Assembly: GCF_001905795.1 (NCBI RefSeq)
Contig: NZ_LIXJ01000029.1
Location: 1-64,000 of the forward strand
Reading direction: 5' to 3'
DNA: 64,000 nucleotides
Source: Streptomyces sp. CB01580
Lineage (GTDB): Bacteria; Actinomycetota; Actinomycetes; Streptomycetales; Streptomycetaceae
Shown here: positions 9,375 through 17,345 of the stretch, piece after piece
How the letters are laid out: each line of letters begins with the position of its first letter
How positions within the stretch are numbered: position 1 is the stretch's first letter
Translations under genes and position numbers: made by a program
Notes under the pieces: generated by a model
Told to the model about the DNA's origin: nothing
The model's input: the letters and a program-made list of their open reading frames with translations, nothing else
Databases searched by the model: none

Positions 9375-10181
9375 ATGACAGGTATGGGTTCCGCCTTCCG
9401 TGTCCTGGTGACCGCTGCCGCCGCCCTGCTCGCCGTCACCGCCTCCGCCCCGGCGGCCCTGGCCAGGCCCGAGCCGAAGGCCCCCGGCGAATTCGTCGCG
9501 CTCCGCTCGGTGGACCCGACGATCATCCAGGAGATGCGCTACCCCACCGCCCACACCTTCATGGGCGTGCCGGTGGACGGCTACCGCGAGCCGCTCTGCA
9601 TCCTGACGCGTCCCGCGGCACGGGCCCTCCACCGCGCGCAGACCCGGCTGCTGCGTCGGGGCTACTCCCTGAAGGTGTACGACTGCTACCGGCCGCAGCG
9701 GGCGGTCGACCACTTCGTGCGCTGGGCGAAGGACCTCGGCGACCAGACGATGAAGGGCGAGTTCTACCCCCGGGTCGACAAGTCGCGGCTGTTCGCGGAC
9801 GGGTACATCGCGGAGAAATCCGGGCACAGCCGGGGCAGCACGGTGGACCTGACGCTCGTGAAGCTGCCTGCTGCCCCGGCCGGACCGGACGACCCCGGCC
9901 GGGGCAGCGCGCCCTGCTACGCACCGCAGAACGAGCGCTTCCCGGACAGCTCCGTGGACATGGGCACGGGTTTCGACTGCTTCGACACGCTCGCGCACAC
10001 CGACGACCCGCAGGTCCAGGGGGCGCGGCGCGCCAACCGGCAGTTCCTGAAGCGGACCCTCGCCGAGGCCGGATTCGTGAACCTGGCCGAGGAATGGTGG
10101 CACTACACCCTCCGGGCGGAGCCGTTCCCGGACACCTACTTCGACTTCCCGGTCGCGAGAAGGTCCGTGGCGGGGCACTGA
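9375..10181 (+). CDS. Secreted D-Ala-D-Ala dipeptidase, VanX/M15D family
   Basis: Zinc D,D-dipeptidase. 268 residues with a Sec signal peptide of about 30 residues (LVTAAAALLAVTASAPAALA). The zinc ligands and base match VanX: His151 and Asp158 in GHSRGSTVDLT, then Glu240 and His243 in EEWWHY; the transition-state arginine is in YDCYRPQRA (Arg106). Because it is exported it is unlikely to give cytosolic VanX-type vancomycin resistance; secreted members are thought to recycle cell-wall D-Ala-D-Ala. No vanHA or vanRS genes are nearby. ATG at 9375 is the only start that gives a signal peptide. Confidence 0.92.
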   Translation: MTGMGSAFRVLVTAAAALLAVTASAPAALARPEPKAPGEFVALRSVDPTIIQEMRYPTAHTFMGVPVDGYREPLCILTRPAARALHRAQTRLLRRGYSLKVYDCYRPQRAVDHFVRWAKDLGDQTMKGEFYPRVDKSRLFADGYIAEKSGHSRGSTVDLTLVKLPAAPAGPDDPGRGSAPCYAPQNERFPDSSVDMGTGFDCFDTLAHTDDPQVQGARRANRQFLKRTLAEAGFVNLAEEWWHYTLRAEPFPDTYFDFPVARRSVAGH

Positions 10182-10296
10182 CACGCGAACGGGAGGGAGC
10201 GGCCGGGACCACCCCCGCGGGTTCCGGCCGCCCCTCCTCCCCCTCCGACGCGTCCGGGCCGTTTCCGGTTGCCGTCCGAGCCATTACGGTGCCCGT

Positions 10297-10650
10297 ATGC
10301 CACAACAGGAGTTCGATTCGTACGAGGAATTCTGGCCCTACTACGTCGCGATGCACTCCAGGGCCGCGACCCGCTGGGTCCATCTGACCGGGACCCTCAC
10401 CGGTCTCGCGGTCGCCGCCTACGGCCTGGCGCGAGGGCGCAAGAGGTACGCCGTCGCGCTGCCGCTGATCGGCTACGGGACCGCCTGGCCCGCCCATTTC
10501 CTGATCGAGAAGAACAACCCGGCCACGTTCGGGCACCCCGTCTGGTCGCTCCGCGGTGATGTGCGGATGATCCGGACGATGCTGGCGGGACGCGACCACG
10601 AGCTGGCGGAAACCGCCGCCGAGTGGCTCGCCGTCAACCGCCGGCCGTGA
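10297..10650 (+). CDS. Mpo1-like (DUF962) membrane protein
   Basis: 117 residues of the DUF962/Mpo1-like family. The yeast member Mpo1 is an iron-dependent dioxygenase that shortens 2-hydroxy fatty acids; the role of bacterial members is unsettled. The conserved histidines are present: MHSRAATRWVHLTG near residues 19-31, then PAHFLIEKNNPATFGHP. Two short hydrophobic stretches (about residues 30-45 and 51-65) suggest a membrane association. It stands alone between the dipeptidase gene and a convergent unknown gene. The family call is firm; the reaction is inferred. Confidence 0.85.
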   Translation: MPQQEFDSYEEFWPYYVAMHSRAATRWVHLTGTLTGLAVAAYGLARGRKRYAVALPLIGYGTAWPAHFLIEKNNPATFGHPVWSLRGDVRMIRTMLAGRDHELAETAAEWLAVNRRP

Positions 10651-11065
10651 CCGCGGGCGGCGGTCGTCGCGGGGTGCCGGACGCCGCCCGGCTCTCCGGC
10701 CGAACGACGCCGGTTCGACGCCACGCCCTGGCCAGTGGCTTGTGACGCGGCCTCGGCCCGGTGACCGACCCGCTGCTCGTCGGCGAGCGGACTGCCTCCA
10801 GGACTTGCCCGCGGAGGTGGTGGGGGCGTCGATCGGGTCTGTTCGTCGGGCCGGTCACGGGGGATCGGGGCCGAAAGCCGTGGCGGATCAGCAGGACCGC
10901 GCGGGATCCGGTGAAACTCCGCCGGGCGATCGTGGTGCGCCGCCGACGCGATGTCCACGCCGAACCGAGGACGGCGTTCGCGCGCGACTCACCGCTCCGG
11001 TCCCGGACCGAATCACCCGGCCGGGGCCGCGTGAGAGCGCCTCGTCGAAGCGGCCGACGCACGGG
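10651..11065. other. 415-bp intergenic region, nothing recognised
   Basis: Between two convergent genes. Open frames exist on both strands, for example 10742-11263 plus and 10634-11062 minus, but they are rich in Arg, Pro and Ser, overlap one another and match nothing I know. Slightly lower G+C than its neighbours, so it could be a decayed gene. No hairpin stands out. Confidence 0.4.
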
Positions 11066-11647
11066 TCACACCCCCGGGGGCCCCGCCCCCCTGTCCACGA
11101 CGATGCTCGAACCGGGCTTCACGACCACGGGGCAGGAGTTCCACAACTCCACTCCGGTCGTGATCAGTTCCACTACGGCGCATTGCTCGTCGGGCGTCCA
11201 CGCAGCGCACTCGCCTCCGAACAGCTTCTCGTAGGCGCTGTCATGCACCGCTCCCTGCCGTAGCCGGTGGACTTCGCGGAGCCCTCGGGCCAGATCCTCG
11301 AAGAAGTTCCACGCCTCCAGCACCGCACCCGTGGGGACGTGTCGGCGCACCGGGTCCTCCAGCCAGTGCTGGACACGGCCGAGCTCCAGCATGTCGGCCC
11401 CGGAAGCGGCCAGTTTCCGCCCCTGTCGGCTCACATACATCCGCGCCTGCCGAACAGTCCTGAACACCGGCACCTGCCGACGATCGGCCTCCGGCAGCGT
11501 CAGTACCCGATCGGGTTCGTCACCTCTGCCACCGATCCACACAACCACCGCGCCGCGGCCGAGCCCGCGCACCCGATACGCGTAGAGACTCCCACCTCCA
11601 CCGCGGCGTTCGACCGCGAACACCTCTTCCGGCCCAGTCCTTGTCAC
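11066..11647 (-). CDS. Hypothetical protein
   Basis: 193 residues from a GTG at 11647 (VTRTGPEEVFAVERR). I do not recognise the family. It is soluble by prediction: no signal peptide or membrane span. Visible blocks are a beta-rich N-terminus with VVVWIGGRGDEPDR, a middle segment QVPVFRTVRQARMYVSRQGR, then a helical stretch WNFFEDLARGLREVHRLRQG and a C-terminal VVKPGSSIVVD. An upstream frame to 11737 exists, but its residues are low in complexity. The 90 bp before it lead straight to the palindromic element at 11738. Function unknown; codon use fits a real gene. Confidence 0.7.
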   Translation of the reverse strand: MTRTGPEEVFAVERRGGGGSLYAYRVRGLGRGAVVVWIGGRGDEPDRVLTLPEADRRQVPVFRTVRQARMYVSRQGRKLAASGADMLELGRVQHWLEDPVRRHVPTGAVLEAWNFFEDLARGLREVHRLRQGAVHDSAYEKLFGGECAAWTPDEQCAVVELITTGVELWNSCPVVVKPGSSIVVDRGAGPPGV

Positions 11648-11737
11648 GCCCTCACTCTGACACGGCCGGCGGGAATCGTCGCGGGGATTCCCCTCACCGC
11701 CCGCCGGCCGCGTCGCCGACCTCCCGGGACAGAACAA

Positions 11738-11973
11738 CTAGTGCCGTGACCGGCAAGGTTTGCCCGGAAGGAGCGGCGTCCGGTGCGTGCGATCGCAAGG
11801 CGGCCGAAAGCCCTCGGATGGGGTCTCCCCTGCTCGAACGAAGTCGAGAGCTTGGGGAAGGGCTACGTGGGCTTTCGGCCAACGCCGAAGGGGGTCCCCC
11901 CTGGCCCTTAAGGCCTTGGGGGAGTGCGTGCCGGACGGTGCGACGGGGCAAACGTTGCCGGGAGCGGCACTAG
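11738..11973. mobile_element. MITE-like palindromic element, 236 bp
   Basis: Both ends are CTAGTGCCG when read inward. The 28-bp terminal inverted repeats (11738-11765 and 11946-11973) match at 24 of 28 positions and share CCGGCAA then GTTTGCCC. Inside is a second perfect pair, GGCCGAAAGCCC and GGGCTTTCGGCC, around nested smaller hairpins. No open frame of a transposase is present. The shared CTAG may be a target duplication or part of the repeat; it cannot be told apart because CTAG is its own complement. The right end supplies the TAG stop codon of cvnD. A strong terminator for the conservon could be a side effect of the structure. Confidence 0.75.
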
Positions 11974-12575
11974 GACGTCACGGGCTCGCGGGGGCGCTCC
12001 ACCCGGTCCACCGCGTGCTCGACGACCGTCACCAGCACGTCCCGCGCGGAGGAGCGGTCCCGCGCGTCGCACATGAGCACCGGCACCTCGGGGTCGAGGT
12101 CGAGCGCCGCCCGAACGGTCGTGACGGGGAAGAGATCGGCGCCCTCGAAGCAGTTCACGGCGACCACGAACGGGATCCGGCGCCGCTCGAAGTAGTCCAC
12201 CGCCGCGAAACAGTCCTCCAGGCGTCTGGTGTCCGCGAGCACGACCGCCCCCAGCGCCCCCTGGGCCAGTTCGTCCCAGAGGAACCAGAACCGGTCCTGA
12301 CCGGGGGTGCCGAACAGGTACAGCACCAGGTCCTCGCGCAGGGTGATACGGCCGAAGTCCATGGCCACCGTGGTGGTGGTCTTCGCCTCCACTCCGACCA
12401 CGTCGTCCACGGGACGGCCCGCCTCGCTGAGCCGTTCCTCCGTCCGCAGCGGCCGGATCTCGCTGACCGCACCGACCAGGGTCGTCTTGCCCACGCCGAA
12501 GCCGCCCGCCACCAGGATTTTCAGGGTGACGGGATCGACGGGCCGCTTGCGGCGGCTAGAGCGCCCGAAGGCCAT
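11970..12575 (-). CDS. cvnD: Conservon GTPase CvnD
   Basis: Small Ras-like GTPase, last member of a conservon; together with CvnA-C it is thought to form a membrane-associated signalling complex resembling a G-protein-coupled receptor system. 201 residues. The P-loop is GGFGVGKT at residues 24-31; the switch II equivalent reads FGTPGQDRFWFLWDEL; the base-recognition motif is the family's divergent AVNCFEG. It overlaps the end of cvnC by 20 bp, so translation is probably coupled. Its stop codon TAG is part of the CTAG terminus of the palindromic element downstream, so the last residues may derive from an insertion. No cytochrome P450 gene follows, unlike some conservons. Confidence 0.95.
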   Translation of the reverse strand: MAFGRSSRRKRPVDPVTLKILVAGGFGVGKTTLVGAVSEIRPLRTEERLSEAGRPVDDVVGVEAKTTTTVAMDFGRITLREDLVLYLFGTPGQDRFWFLWDELAQGALGAVVLADTRRLEDCFAAVDYFERRRIPFVVAVNCFEGADLFPVTTVRAALDLDPEVPVLMCDARDRSSARDVLVTVVEHAVDRVERPREPVTS

Positions 12576-12981
12576 TGATCACCTCGCGAAGAATGCTCAC
12601 GTCCGGCAGTTCGGCCGGCGGAACGGGACGGGTCACGTGCACGAGTTCGTCCTCGACGAGGTCGCCGACCAGGACCCGGACCACCCCCACGGGGAGGTCC
12701 AGTCCCGCCGCGAGCTCGGCGATCGACTGGGGCATGGCGCTGCACAGCTCGACGATCTCCACGTGTTCCGGGGAGAGCGTCTGGTCACGGACGGGGTCGT
12801 CGGCCGCGAATTCGGGGACGACGACCGCGATCAGGTCGAGCCGATGACGGGAGGCGCTGCTGGTGCGCCCGCGGGTCATCGCGTACGGGCGGACCACGGG
12901 TCCCGCCTCGGCGTCGTACCAGCGCGAGGTCTGTGGGCCCGTGTGCGGTGCCGGGGATCCGGAGGAGGAATCAGCGCTCAT
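12556..12981 (-). CDS. cvnC: Conservon protein CvnC (DUF742)
   Basis: 141 residues of the DUF742 family, a predicted winged-helix protein found in conservons. The N-terminal 30 residues are flexible; then VVRPYAMTRGRT leads into the conserved domain, with SIAELAAGLDLPVGVVRVLV as the helix-turn-helix-like core and LVEDELVHVTRP as the wing. It begins 9 bp after the cvnB stop and its 3' end overlaps the cvnD start, which indicates a single transcript. Biochemically it is known to interact with the other Cvn proteins; DNA binding has not been shown to my knowledge. Confidence 0.93.
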   Translation of the reverse strand: MSADSSSGSPAPHTGPQTSRWYDAEAGPVVRPYAMTRGRTSSASRHRLDLIAVVVPEFAADDPVRDQTLSPEHVEIVELCSAMPQSIAELAAGLDLPVGVVRVLVGDLVEDELVHVTRPVPPAELPDVSILREVINGLRAL

Positions 12982-12990
12982 GCCGTCCGC

Positions 12991-13434
12991 TCACCCCCCG
13001 GCGGTCTGACCGGTCGTCCGGGGCGCGTTGGCCAGGTGGGCGCCGACGCGCTTGACCATCAGCGTCATCTCGTACGCCACCAGGCCGACATCGGAGTCGG
13101 CGTCGGCGAGCACGGCGAGGCAGCTGCCGTCGCCCGCCGCCGTGACGAAGAGGAACGCCTCGTCGAGTTCGACGACGGTCTGGCGGACCCCGCCGGCGTC
13201 GAAGTGGCGTCCGACGCCCTTGGCGAGGCTGTGGAAACCGGAGGCGACGGCCGCCAGGTGTTCGCTGTCCTCGCGGGTGAGTTCCTCGGACGTGCCGGTG
13301 GCGAGGCCGTCGCTGGAGAGCACCAGTGCCTTGCGGATGCTGGCGACGCGTCCGACGAGTTCGTCCAGGAGCCAGTTGAGCCGGCCGGAGCCCCGGCGCT
13401 CGGTGGTGGTTGCTACGGCGTTCGGTGCGGTCAT
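12991..13434 (-). CDS. cvnB: Conservon protein CvnB (roadblock/LC7)
   Basis: 147 residues of the roadblock/LC7 family, which in bacteria often regulates small GTPases. Recognisable blocks are LNWLLDELVGRVASIRKALV, SSDGLATG, HLAAVASGFHSLAKGVG and FLFVTAAGDGSCLAVLAD, all standard for CvnB. Its ATG overlaps the stop of cvnA by four bases (ATGA), implying translational coupling. The natural partner is the GTPase CvnD encoded two genes later. No membrane span. Confidence 0.95.
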   Translation of the reverse strand: MTAPNAVATTTERRGSGRLNWLLDELVGRVASIRKALVLSSDGLATGTSEELTREDSEHLAAVASGFHSLAKGVGRHFDAGGVRQTVVELDEAFLFVTAAGDGSCLAVLADADSDVGLVAYEMTLMVKRVGAHLANAPRTTGQTAGG

Positions 13435-16415
13435 CGACCGTCCCCTTCGGAAGTGGTTCCTTGTGCTGTGTCACCGGGACCGGTCATGTCCTCGGCGTTC
13501 TGCCTGCGGCCGCGCTGCCAGCCGCGTTGGAGCGACGCCATGCGGTCGCGTACCTCGTCCGCGTCGCGTTCGAAGTCCCGTGCCGGTCCCGTCCGGGCCG
13601 GTTCGGCGTCGCGGCCGCCGGTCACCTCGCGCAGTTGCGGGGCGAGGCTCGCCTGTCGGATGCGGCGGGGCAGACCGCCCACCGTCTCGCGGGGCGGTCG
13701 AGAGGCCGTCGCGCCCTCGCCCCCGGCCGCTGCGGCCGGGGCGGACCCGGCGGATTTCCGGGGGCCCGCGGGCTCCCGGGGTCCGGTGGTGTCGTGCGGC
13801 GCGGCGGAATCGTCGGCCCCGGCCTCGGAGCGCCACGGTCCGGCGGCGGCCGACCTGGTCGCGCCGTCGGTACCCGGGCTCCTGATGCCCGGTACCCCGG
13901 CGACCGGTTCGTCGGTGACCGGGCCGCGGTCCCCGCCCCGGCGGGGCGAGGGGCCGTGCTCGGCGGTGACGGGGTGGGCGCGCCCCGCCTCGTCGACCCG
14001 GCGCCCGTTGTCGGCGACCAGGGTCGGCGGTTTGCGGCGGGGCAGCGGCACCGGTCCGCCGGGGCGCCCCGCCCGCCCGGCGCCCGCGGCGTCGCCGGGC
14101 CGTCCGGACGCCTGCCGGTGCGGTTCGCGGTCGCGCCCGAGGTCACGGGCGCGGAAGATGCCGCCGCGCTCGCTGTCGGCGTCGTCGAGGTCGGCCGCTC
14201 CGCTCAGCACCGGATCGAGAAGGGGGTCGTTCGCCAGGTCCGCCGTCTCCACCGGGCCCTCGAGCTCGACCGGCCCGTCCATCAGGACCGGGTCCGCGAT
14301 GCCCGCGGGTACGGGTACGAGTCCCGGGGACCTTCCGGTGGCCCGGCGGTCCGGCGCCCCGTCCGACCTGTCCTTGCCGCCGCCCGGCCCCTGGCGGCCG
14401 GACGTACGCGTGCCCGTGGCCGTCTTCTCCGAGCGCCGGTCGAGACGGAAGCCGGTGCCGTGCGTCTCGGGTGCGTCGGTGAGCAGCGCCCCCGGGATGA
14501 AGACGACCGCGGTCGTGCCTCCGTACGGGGAGGTCTGCAGCGAGACACGGACGTTCTGCCGCTGGGCGAGGCGGCTGACCACGAAGAGGCCGAGCCGGTC
14601 GGTGTCGGACAGCTCGAACTCGGGGGTCTCGGCGAGCCGCAGGTTCGCGTCGAGGAGGGCGTCGGGGGCCATGCCGAGGCCGCGGTCGTGGATCTCGAGC
14701 GTGAAGCCGTTGGAGACGCGTTCCCCCAGTACCTGGACCGCGGTGTGCGGGGGCGAGAACACGGTGGCGTTCTCCAGGAGTTCGGCGATCAGGTGGGTGA
14801 GGTCGGCCACGGCGGGGCCGCTCACACCGATGCGGGGCAGTCGGCGGACCTCGATCCGTTCGTAGTCCTCGACCTCGGCGACCGCCGCCCGTACCACGTC
14901 CATCAGCTGGATCGGTTTGCGCCACTGGCGGGACGGGGCGGCACCGGAGAGGATCACCAGGCCCTCGGCATGGCGGCGCATGCGCGTGGTCAGGTGGTCG
15001 AGGCGGAACAGGTCCGCGAGTTCGTCGGTGTCCTCGGTGCGGCGTTCCATGGCGTCCAGAAGCGTGAGCTGCCGATGCAGCAGCACCTGGTTGCGGCGGG
15101 CGAGGTTGACGAAGACCTCGGACACGCCGCGCCGCATGTCCGCCTGCTTGACGGCGGCTTCGACGGCGGCGCGTTGCAGGGTGTTGAGCGCCTGCCCGAC
15201 CTGGCCGATCTCGTCCCGCTCGTACTGGAGATGCGGTGCCTCGGTCTCGACGTCGATCTGTTCGCCGGACGCGAGCCGGCGCATCACGCTCGGCAGCCGG
15301 ATTCCGGAGACCTCGTGGGCGTCCTTGCGCAGCCGGGAGAGGTCGCGGATGAGCTCGCGGCCGATGCGCACGGAGACGAACACCGAGGCCAGCAGGGCCA
15401 GGAAGCCCAGGACGCCGGCCACCCCGGCCTTGATCAGGACGCTGTAGCCCGCGGGCTTGCCCCGGTCCTGGAAGCGGTCGTTCATCTCGGTGGAGTCTGC
15501 GGCCAGTCGGTCCAGGACCGGTGTGGCCACCTCCTGCCAGCGCTCGGCGTCGACCACGCGCGGTTCGTCGGTCGGACCGGCGTCCAGGAGTGCCTTCTCG
15601 GCGGTTCTCAGCGCTTCGCTGTCCGGGCTCGACCAGTACCGCACCACCCGCTGGCGCTCCGCCGACGGGAGCATCTCGCCGTTGATCTCGTAGAGCAGTC
15701 CGCGGTTGGCGACGAGATCGGAGACCTGGCGCAGTTCGGTGGCGGTGATCCGCCCGGCGATGAGCGACGAGGCGACCAGCGCGTCCTCGCGGGAGAGCAT
15801 TTCGCGAGCCCGTGAGATTCCGACGAGCGCGCGGACCTGCTTGTCCATCGACACGTTCTCCATCGTGCGAAGACCGGTCAGAAAGCGGTGGCAGGGATCG
15901 ACGAGTCGCCCGTAGAACTCCATCGCCTTCGAACGGTCGATGGTGCGCCGGTCGACCGATTCGCGGAGCGCGCCGAGACCCTCGACCGTCCCGAGGAGGG
16001 AGTTCAGCCGGGTCTCGTCGTCCGCCCGCAGCGCGTCACGGACGTCCTCGCGTCCCGCGCCGGCCCTGACCTCCGTCAGGGCGCGGTCGGTGGCCTCCCG
16101 TTGGTGCCGCAGCAGGGTCGGACCGTCGGAGGTTCTGGGGTCGGCGAGGAGGACGAGCGTCTGACGGCGCTCTTCCTGGAGGGCGCGGACGGTGTCCTCC
16201 AGAGGATGGCCGACCCTTTCCACGACGGTGCTCGCGCGCATGAGATGGCCGGCTTCACGCCCTGTCAGAAACGTGGCGAAACCCCAGAGTCCGGTGAGGG
16301 AGAGGAGGGGCACCAGTAGCAGTGCCACGATCTTCCTGCGGATGGACTTCCCGCGAAAGCGCACGGCCTCCCCCAGCCCGACCCCACGGGGCGAGGGGTC
16401 GTGTTCCGTCAACAA
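13431..16415 (-). CDS. cvnA: Conservon sensor histidine kinase-like protein CvnA
   Basis: 994 residues. Membrane spans at about residues 28-50 and 326-349 bracket an extracellular nitrate/nitrite-sensing type (NIT) domain; a HAMP-like linker follows (about 350-415). The helical dimerisation part has FVNLARRNQVLLHRQL and LDHLTTRMRRHAEGL; the ATPase domain shows an N box AELLENATVFSPP near 544-556, a G1 box DRGLGMAPD near 577-585 and YGGTTAVV near 631. From about residue 650 to the end is a 340-residue Pro/Arg/Gly-rich tail without visible domains. No response regulator is adjacent, as usual in conservons; the output is thought to go through CvnB-D. Confidence 0.95.
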   Translation of the reverse strand: MLTEHDPSPRGVGLGEAVRFRGKSIRRKIVALLLVPLLSLTGLWGFATFLTGREAGHLMRASTVVERVGHPLEDTVRALQEERRQTLVLLADPRTSDGPTLLRHQREATDRALTEVRAGAGREDVRDALRADDETRLNSLLGTVEGLGALRESVDRRTIDRSKAMEFYGRLVDPCHRFLTGLRTMENVSMDKQVRALVGISRAREMLSREDALVASSLIAGRITATELRQVSDLVANRGLLYEINGEMLPSAERQRVVRYWSSPDSEALRTAEKALLDAGPTDEPRVVDAERWQEVATPVLDRLAADSTEMNDRFQDRGKPAGYSVLIKAGVAGVLGFLALLASVFVSVRIGRELIRDLSRLRKDAHEVSGIRLPSVMRRLASGEQIDVETEAPHLQYERDEIGQVGQALNTLQRAAVEAAVKQADMRRGVSEVFVNLARRNQVLLHRQLTLLDAMERRTEDTDELADLFRLDHLTTRMRRHAEGLVILSGAAPSRQWRKPIQLMDVVRAAVAEVEDYERIEVRRLPRIGVSGPAVADLTHLIAELLENATVFSPPHTAVQVLGERVSNGFTLEIHDRGLGMAPDALLDANLRLAETPEFELSDTDRLGLFVVSRLAQRQNVRVSLQTSPYGGTTAVVFIPGALLTDAPETHGTGFRLDRRSEKTATGTRTSGRQGPGGGKDRSDGAPDRRATGRSPGLVPVPAGIADPVLMDGPVELEGPVETADLANDPLLDPVLSGAADLDDADSERGGIFRARDLGRDREPHRQASGRPGDAAGAGRAGRPGGPVPLPRRKPPTLVADNGRRVDEAGRAHPVTAEHGPSPRRGGDRGPVTDEPVAGVPGIRSPGTDGATRSAAAGPWRSEAGADDSAAPHDTTGPREPAGPRKSAGSAPAAAAGGEGATASRPPRETVGGLPRRIRQASLAPQLREVTGGRDAEPARTGPARDFERDADEVRDRMASLQRGWQRGRRQNAEDMTGPGDTAQGTTSEGDGR

Positions 16416-16769
16416 ACGGCGCGAGCCTACTACCGACGGGGAGGCAACTCGAAGGGATGTCTGGGATGTTTTTCAGCCGCGACCCCGGCGTTGATCACAA
16501 GTTCTCCCGGTATTCCGGACCGTGAATTTCGCGAATGCGGCAGAAGGGTCCCGTCGGGGCATCACACTGTCGGGGAGGGCAGTTGGCTGGAAATCTTCGC
16601 TCGATGACGGATCGGGGGAATTTTCCCACCCTGTCACTCGTCTCCCTGTACGGGGCAGGGGAAACAACGGGAGCACTCGGGACAGGACGGTCCGTTCCAC
16701 CCGCGCGTAGAGACAGTACATCCCGGGCAGAAACCCTGAAGTCGGACATCGGTGGGGAGTTGAGAGTTC
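16416..16769. other. 354-bp divergent promoter region of cvnA and a small membrane gene
   Basis: Lower in G+C than the flanking genes, as expected for a promoter region. It must hold the start signals for cvnA (leftward) and the gene at 16770 (rightward). An imperfect inverted repeat TTTCCC / GGGGAAA flanks about 16622-16663. No clear -35/-10 pair could be chosen. Confidence 0.5.
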
Positions 16770-17252
16770 TTGGATACGGAAGAACGCCGGGGCCGGGGGC
16801 CGTCGGCCCCGGCCGCGAGAACGGCCTCGGCAGCCGCCCCCGGCGCGCCGATCCCGCGTCAGCGACGCCGGCAGCTCTGGGTGGAGGAGCCGGCCACCCG
16901 TTGGCGGATGCCGGACCCCGTCCGCACGGCCGCCGTGCGTGCCGTGCTCATCATGTCGTTGACGATCATCCAGGCCGTGGTGGCCTTCCTGTGCACGCTG
17001 GCGGAGTCCTGGCTGGCCTTCCCGATGGTGCTGAGCAGTGTGGCCAGCACGGTGGTCGCGACCTGGGCGGTGCTGGACGTCTGGGTCACCCGACAGGTCT
17101 GGAACCAGCGCCACGGCGTGGTGTCCGCGCCGAGCAGTTCGGCACGGCAGCTGCGCCGTGAGCGCCGCGGCGCGCGCCGGGCCGCACGGGCCGCCCGGCG
17201 GGAGGAGGCGCGCATACGCCGCCGGGGCACGGGCGACCTCTCGCAGGCCTGA
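16770..17252 (+). CDS. Small membrane protein of unknown function
   Basis: 160 residues from a TTG at 16770 (MDTEERRGRG), with GGGGAG ten bases before it. Two hydrophobic helices at about residues 57-78 and 81-105 form a hairpin; the N-terminal 50 residues and the C-terminal 45 residues are strongly basic (runs of RRAARAARREEARIRRR), which suggests both ends face the cytoplasm. No family is recognised. It is divergent from the conservon and convergent with the SMC operon; the intervening terminator suggests that it is not part of that operon. Confidence 0.7.
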   Translation: MDTEERRGRGPSAPAARTASAAAPGAPIPRQRRRQLWVEEPATRWRMPDPVRTAAVRAVLIMSLTIIQAVVAFLCTLAESWLAFPMVLSSVASTVVATWAVLDVWVTRQVWNQRHGVVSAPSSSARQLRRERRGARRAARAARREEARIRRRGTGDLSQA

Positions 17253-17275
17253 CCGTCCCGTCCGTCCGATCTTCC

Positions 17276-17323
17276 GGGCCGTCCCGTCCGCGGGGTCGTA
17301 CGGCCCTGCGGACCGGACGGCCC
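17276..17323. terminator. Terminator between convergent genes
   Basis: Inverted repeat of 16 bp with one mismatch, arms 17276-17291 (GGGCCGTCCCGTCCGC) and 17308-17323, loop of 16 bases. It lies in the 93-bp gap between the small membrane gene and the end of the SMC operon. Confidence 0.75.
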
Positions 17324-17345
17324 CGTGGACCAAGGCGCCTGGCGT

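Noticed and set aside
9375..10181. Vancomycin resistance gene vanX
   Set aside because: Catalytic residues fit, but the protein has a signal peptide and no vanH, vanA or vanRS genes are near, so a cell-wall recycling role is more likely.
11970..16415. Classical two-component system
   Set aside because: CvnA resembles a histidine kinase, but there is no response regulator and the CvnB-D genes define a conservon.
16770..17252. Small membrane gene as a missing fourth gene of the SMC system
   Set aside because: It is on the opposite strand, has two membrane helices and basic tails, and no Toprim-like motif.
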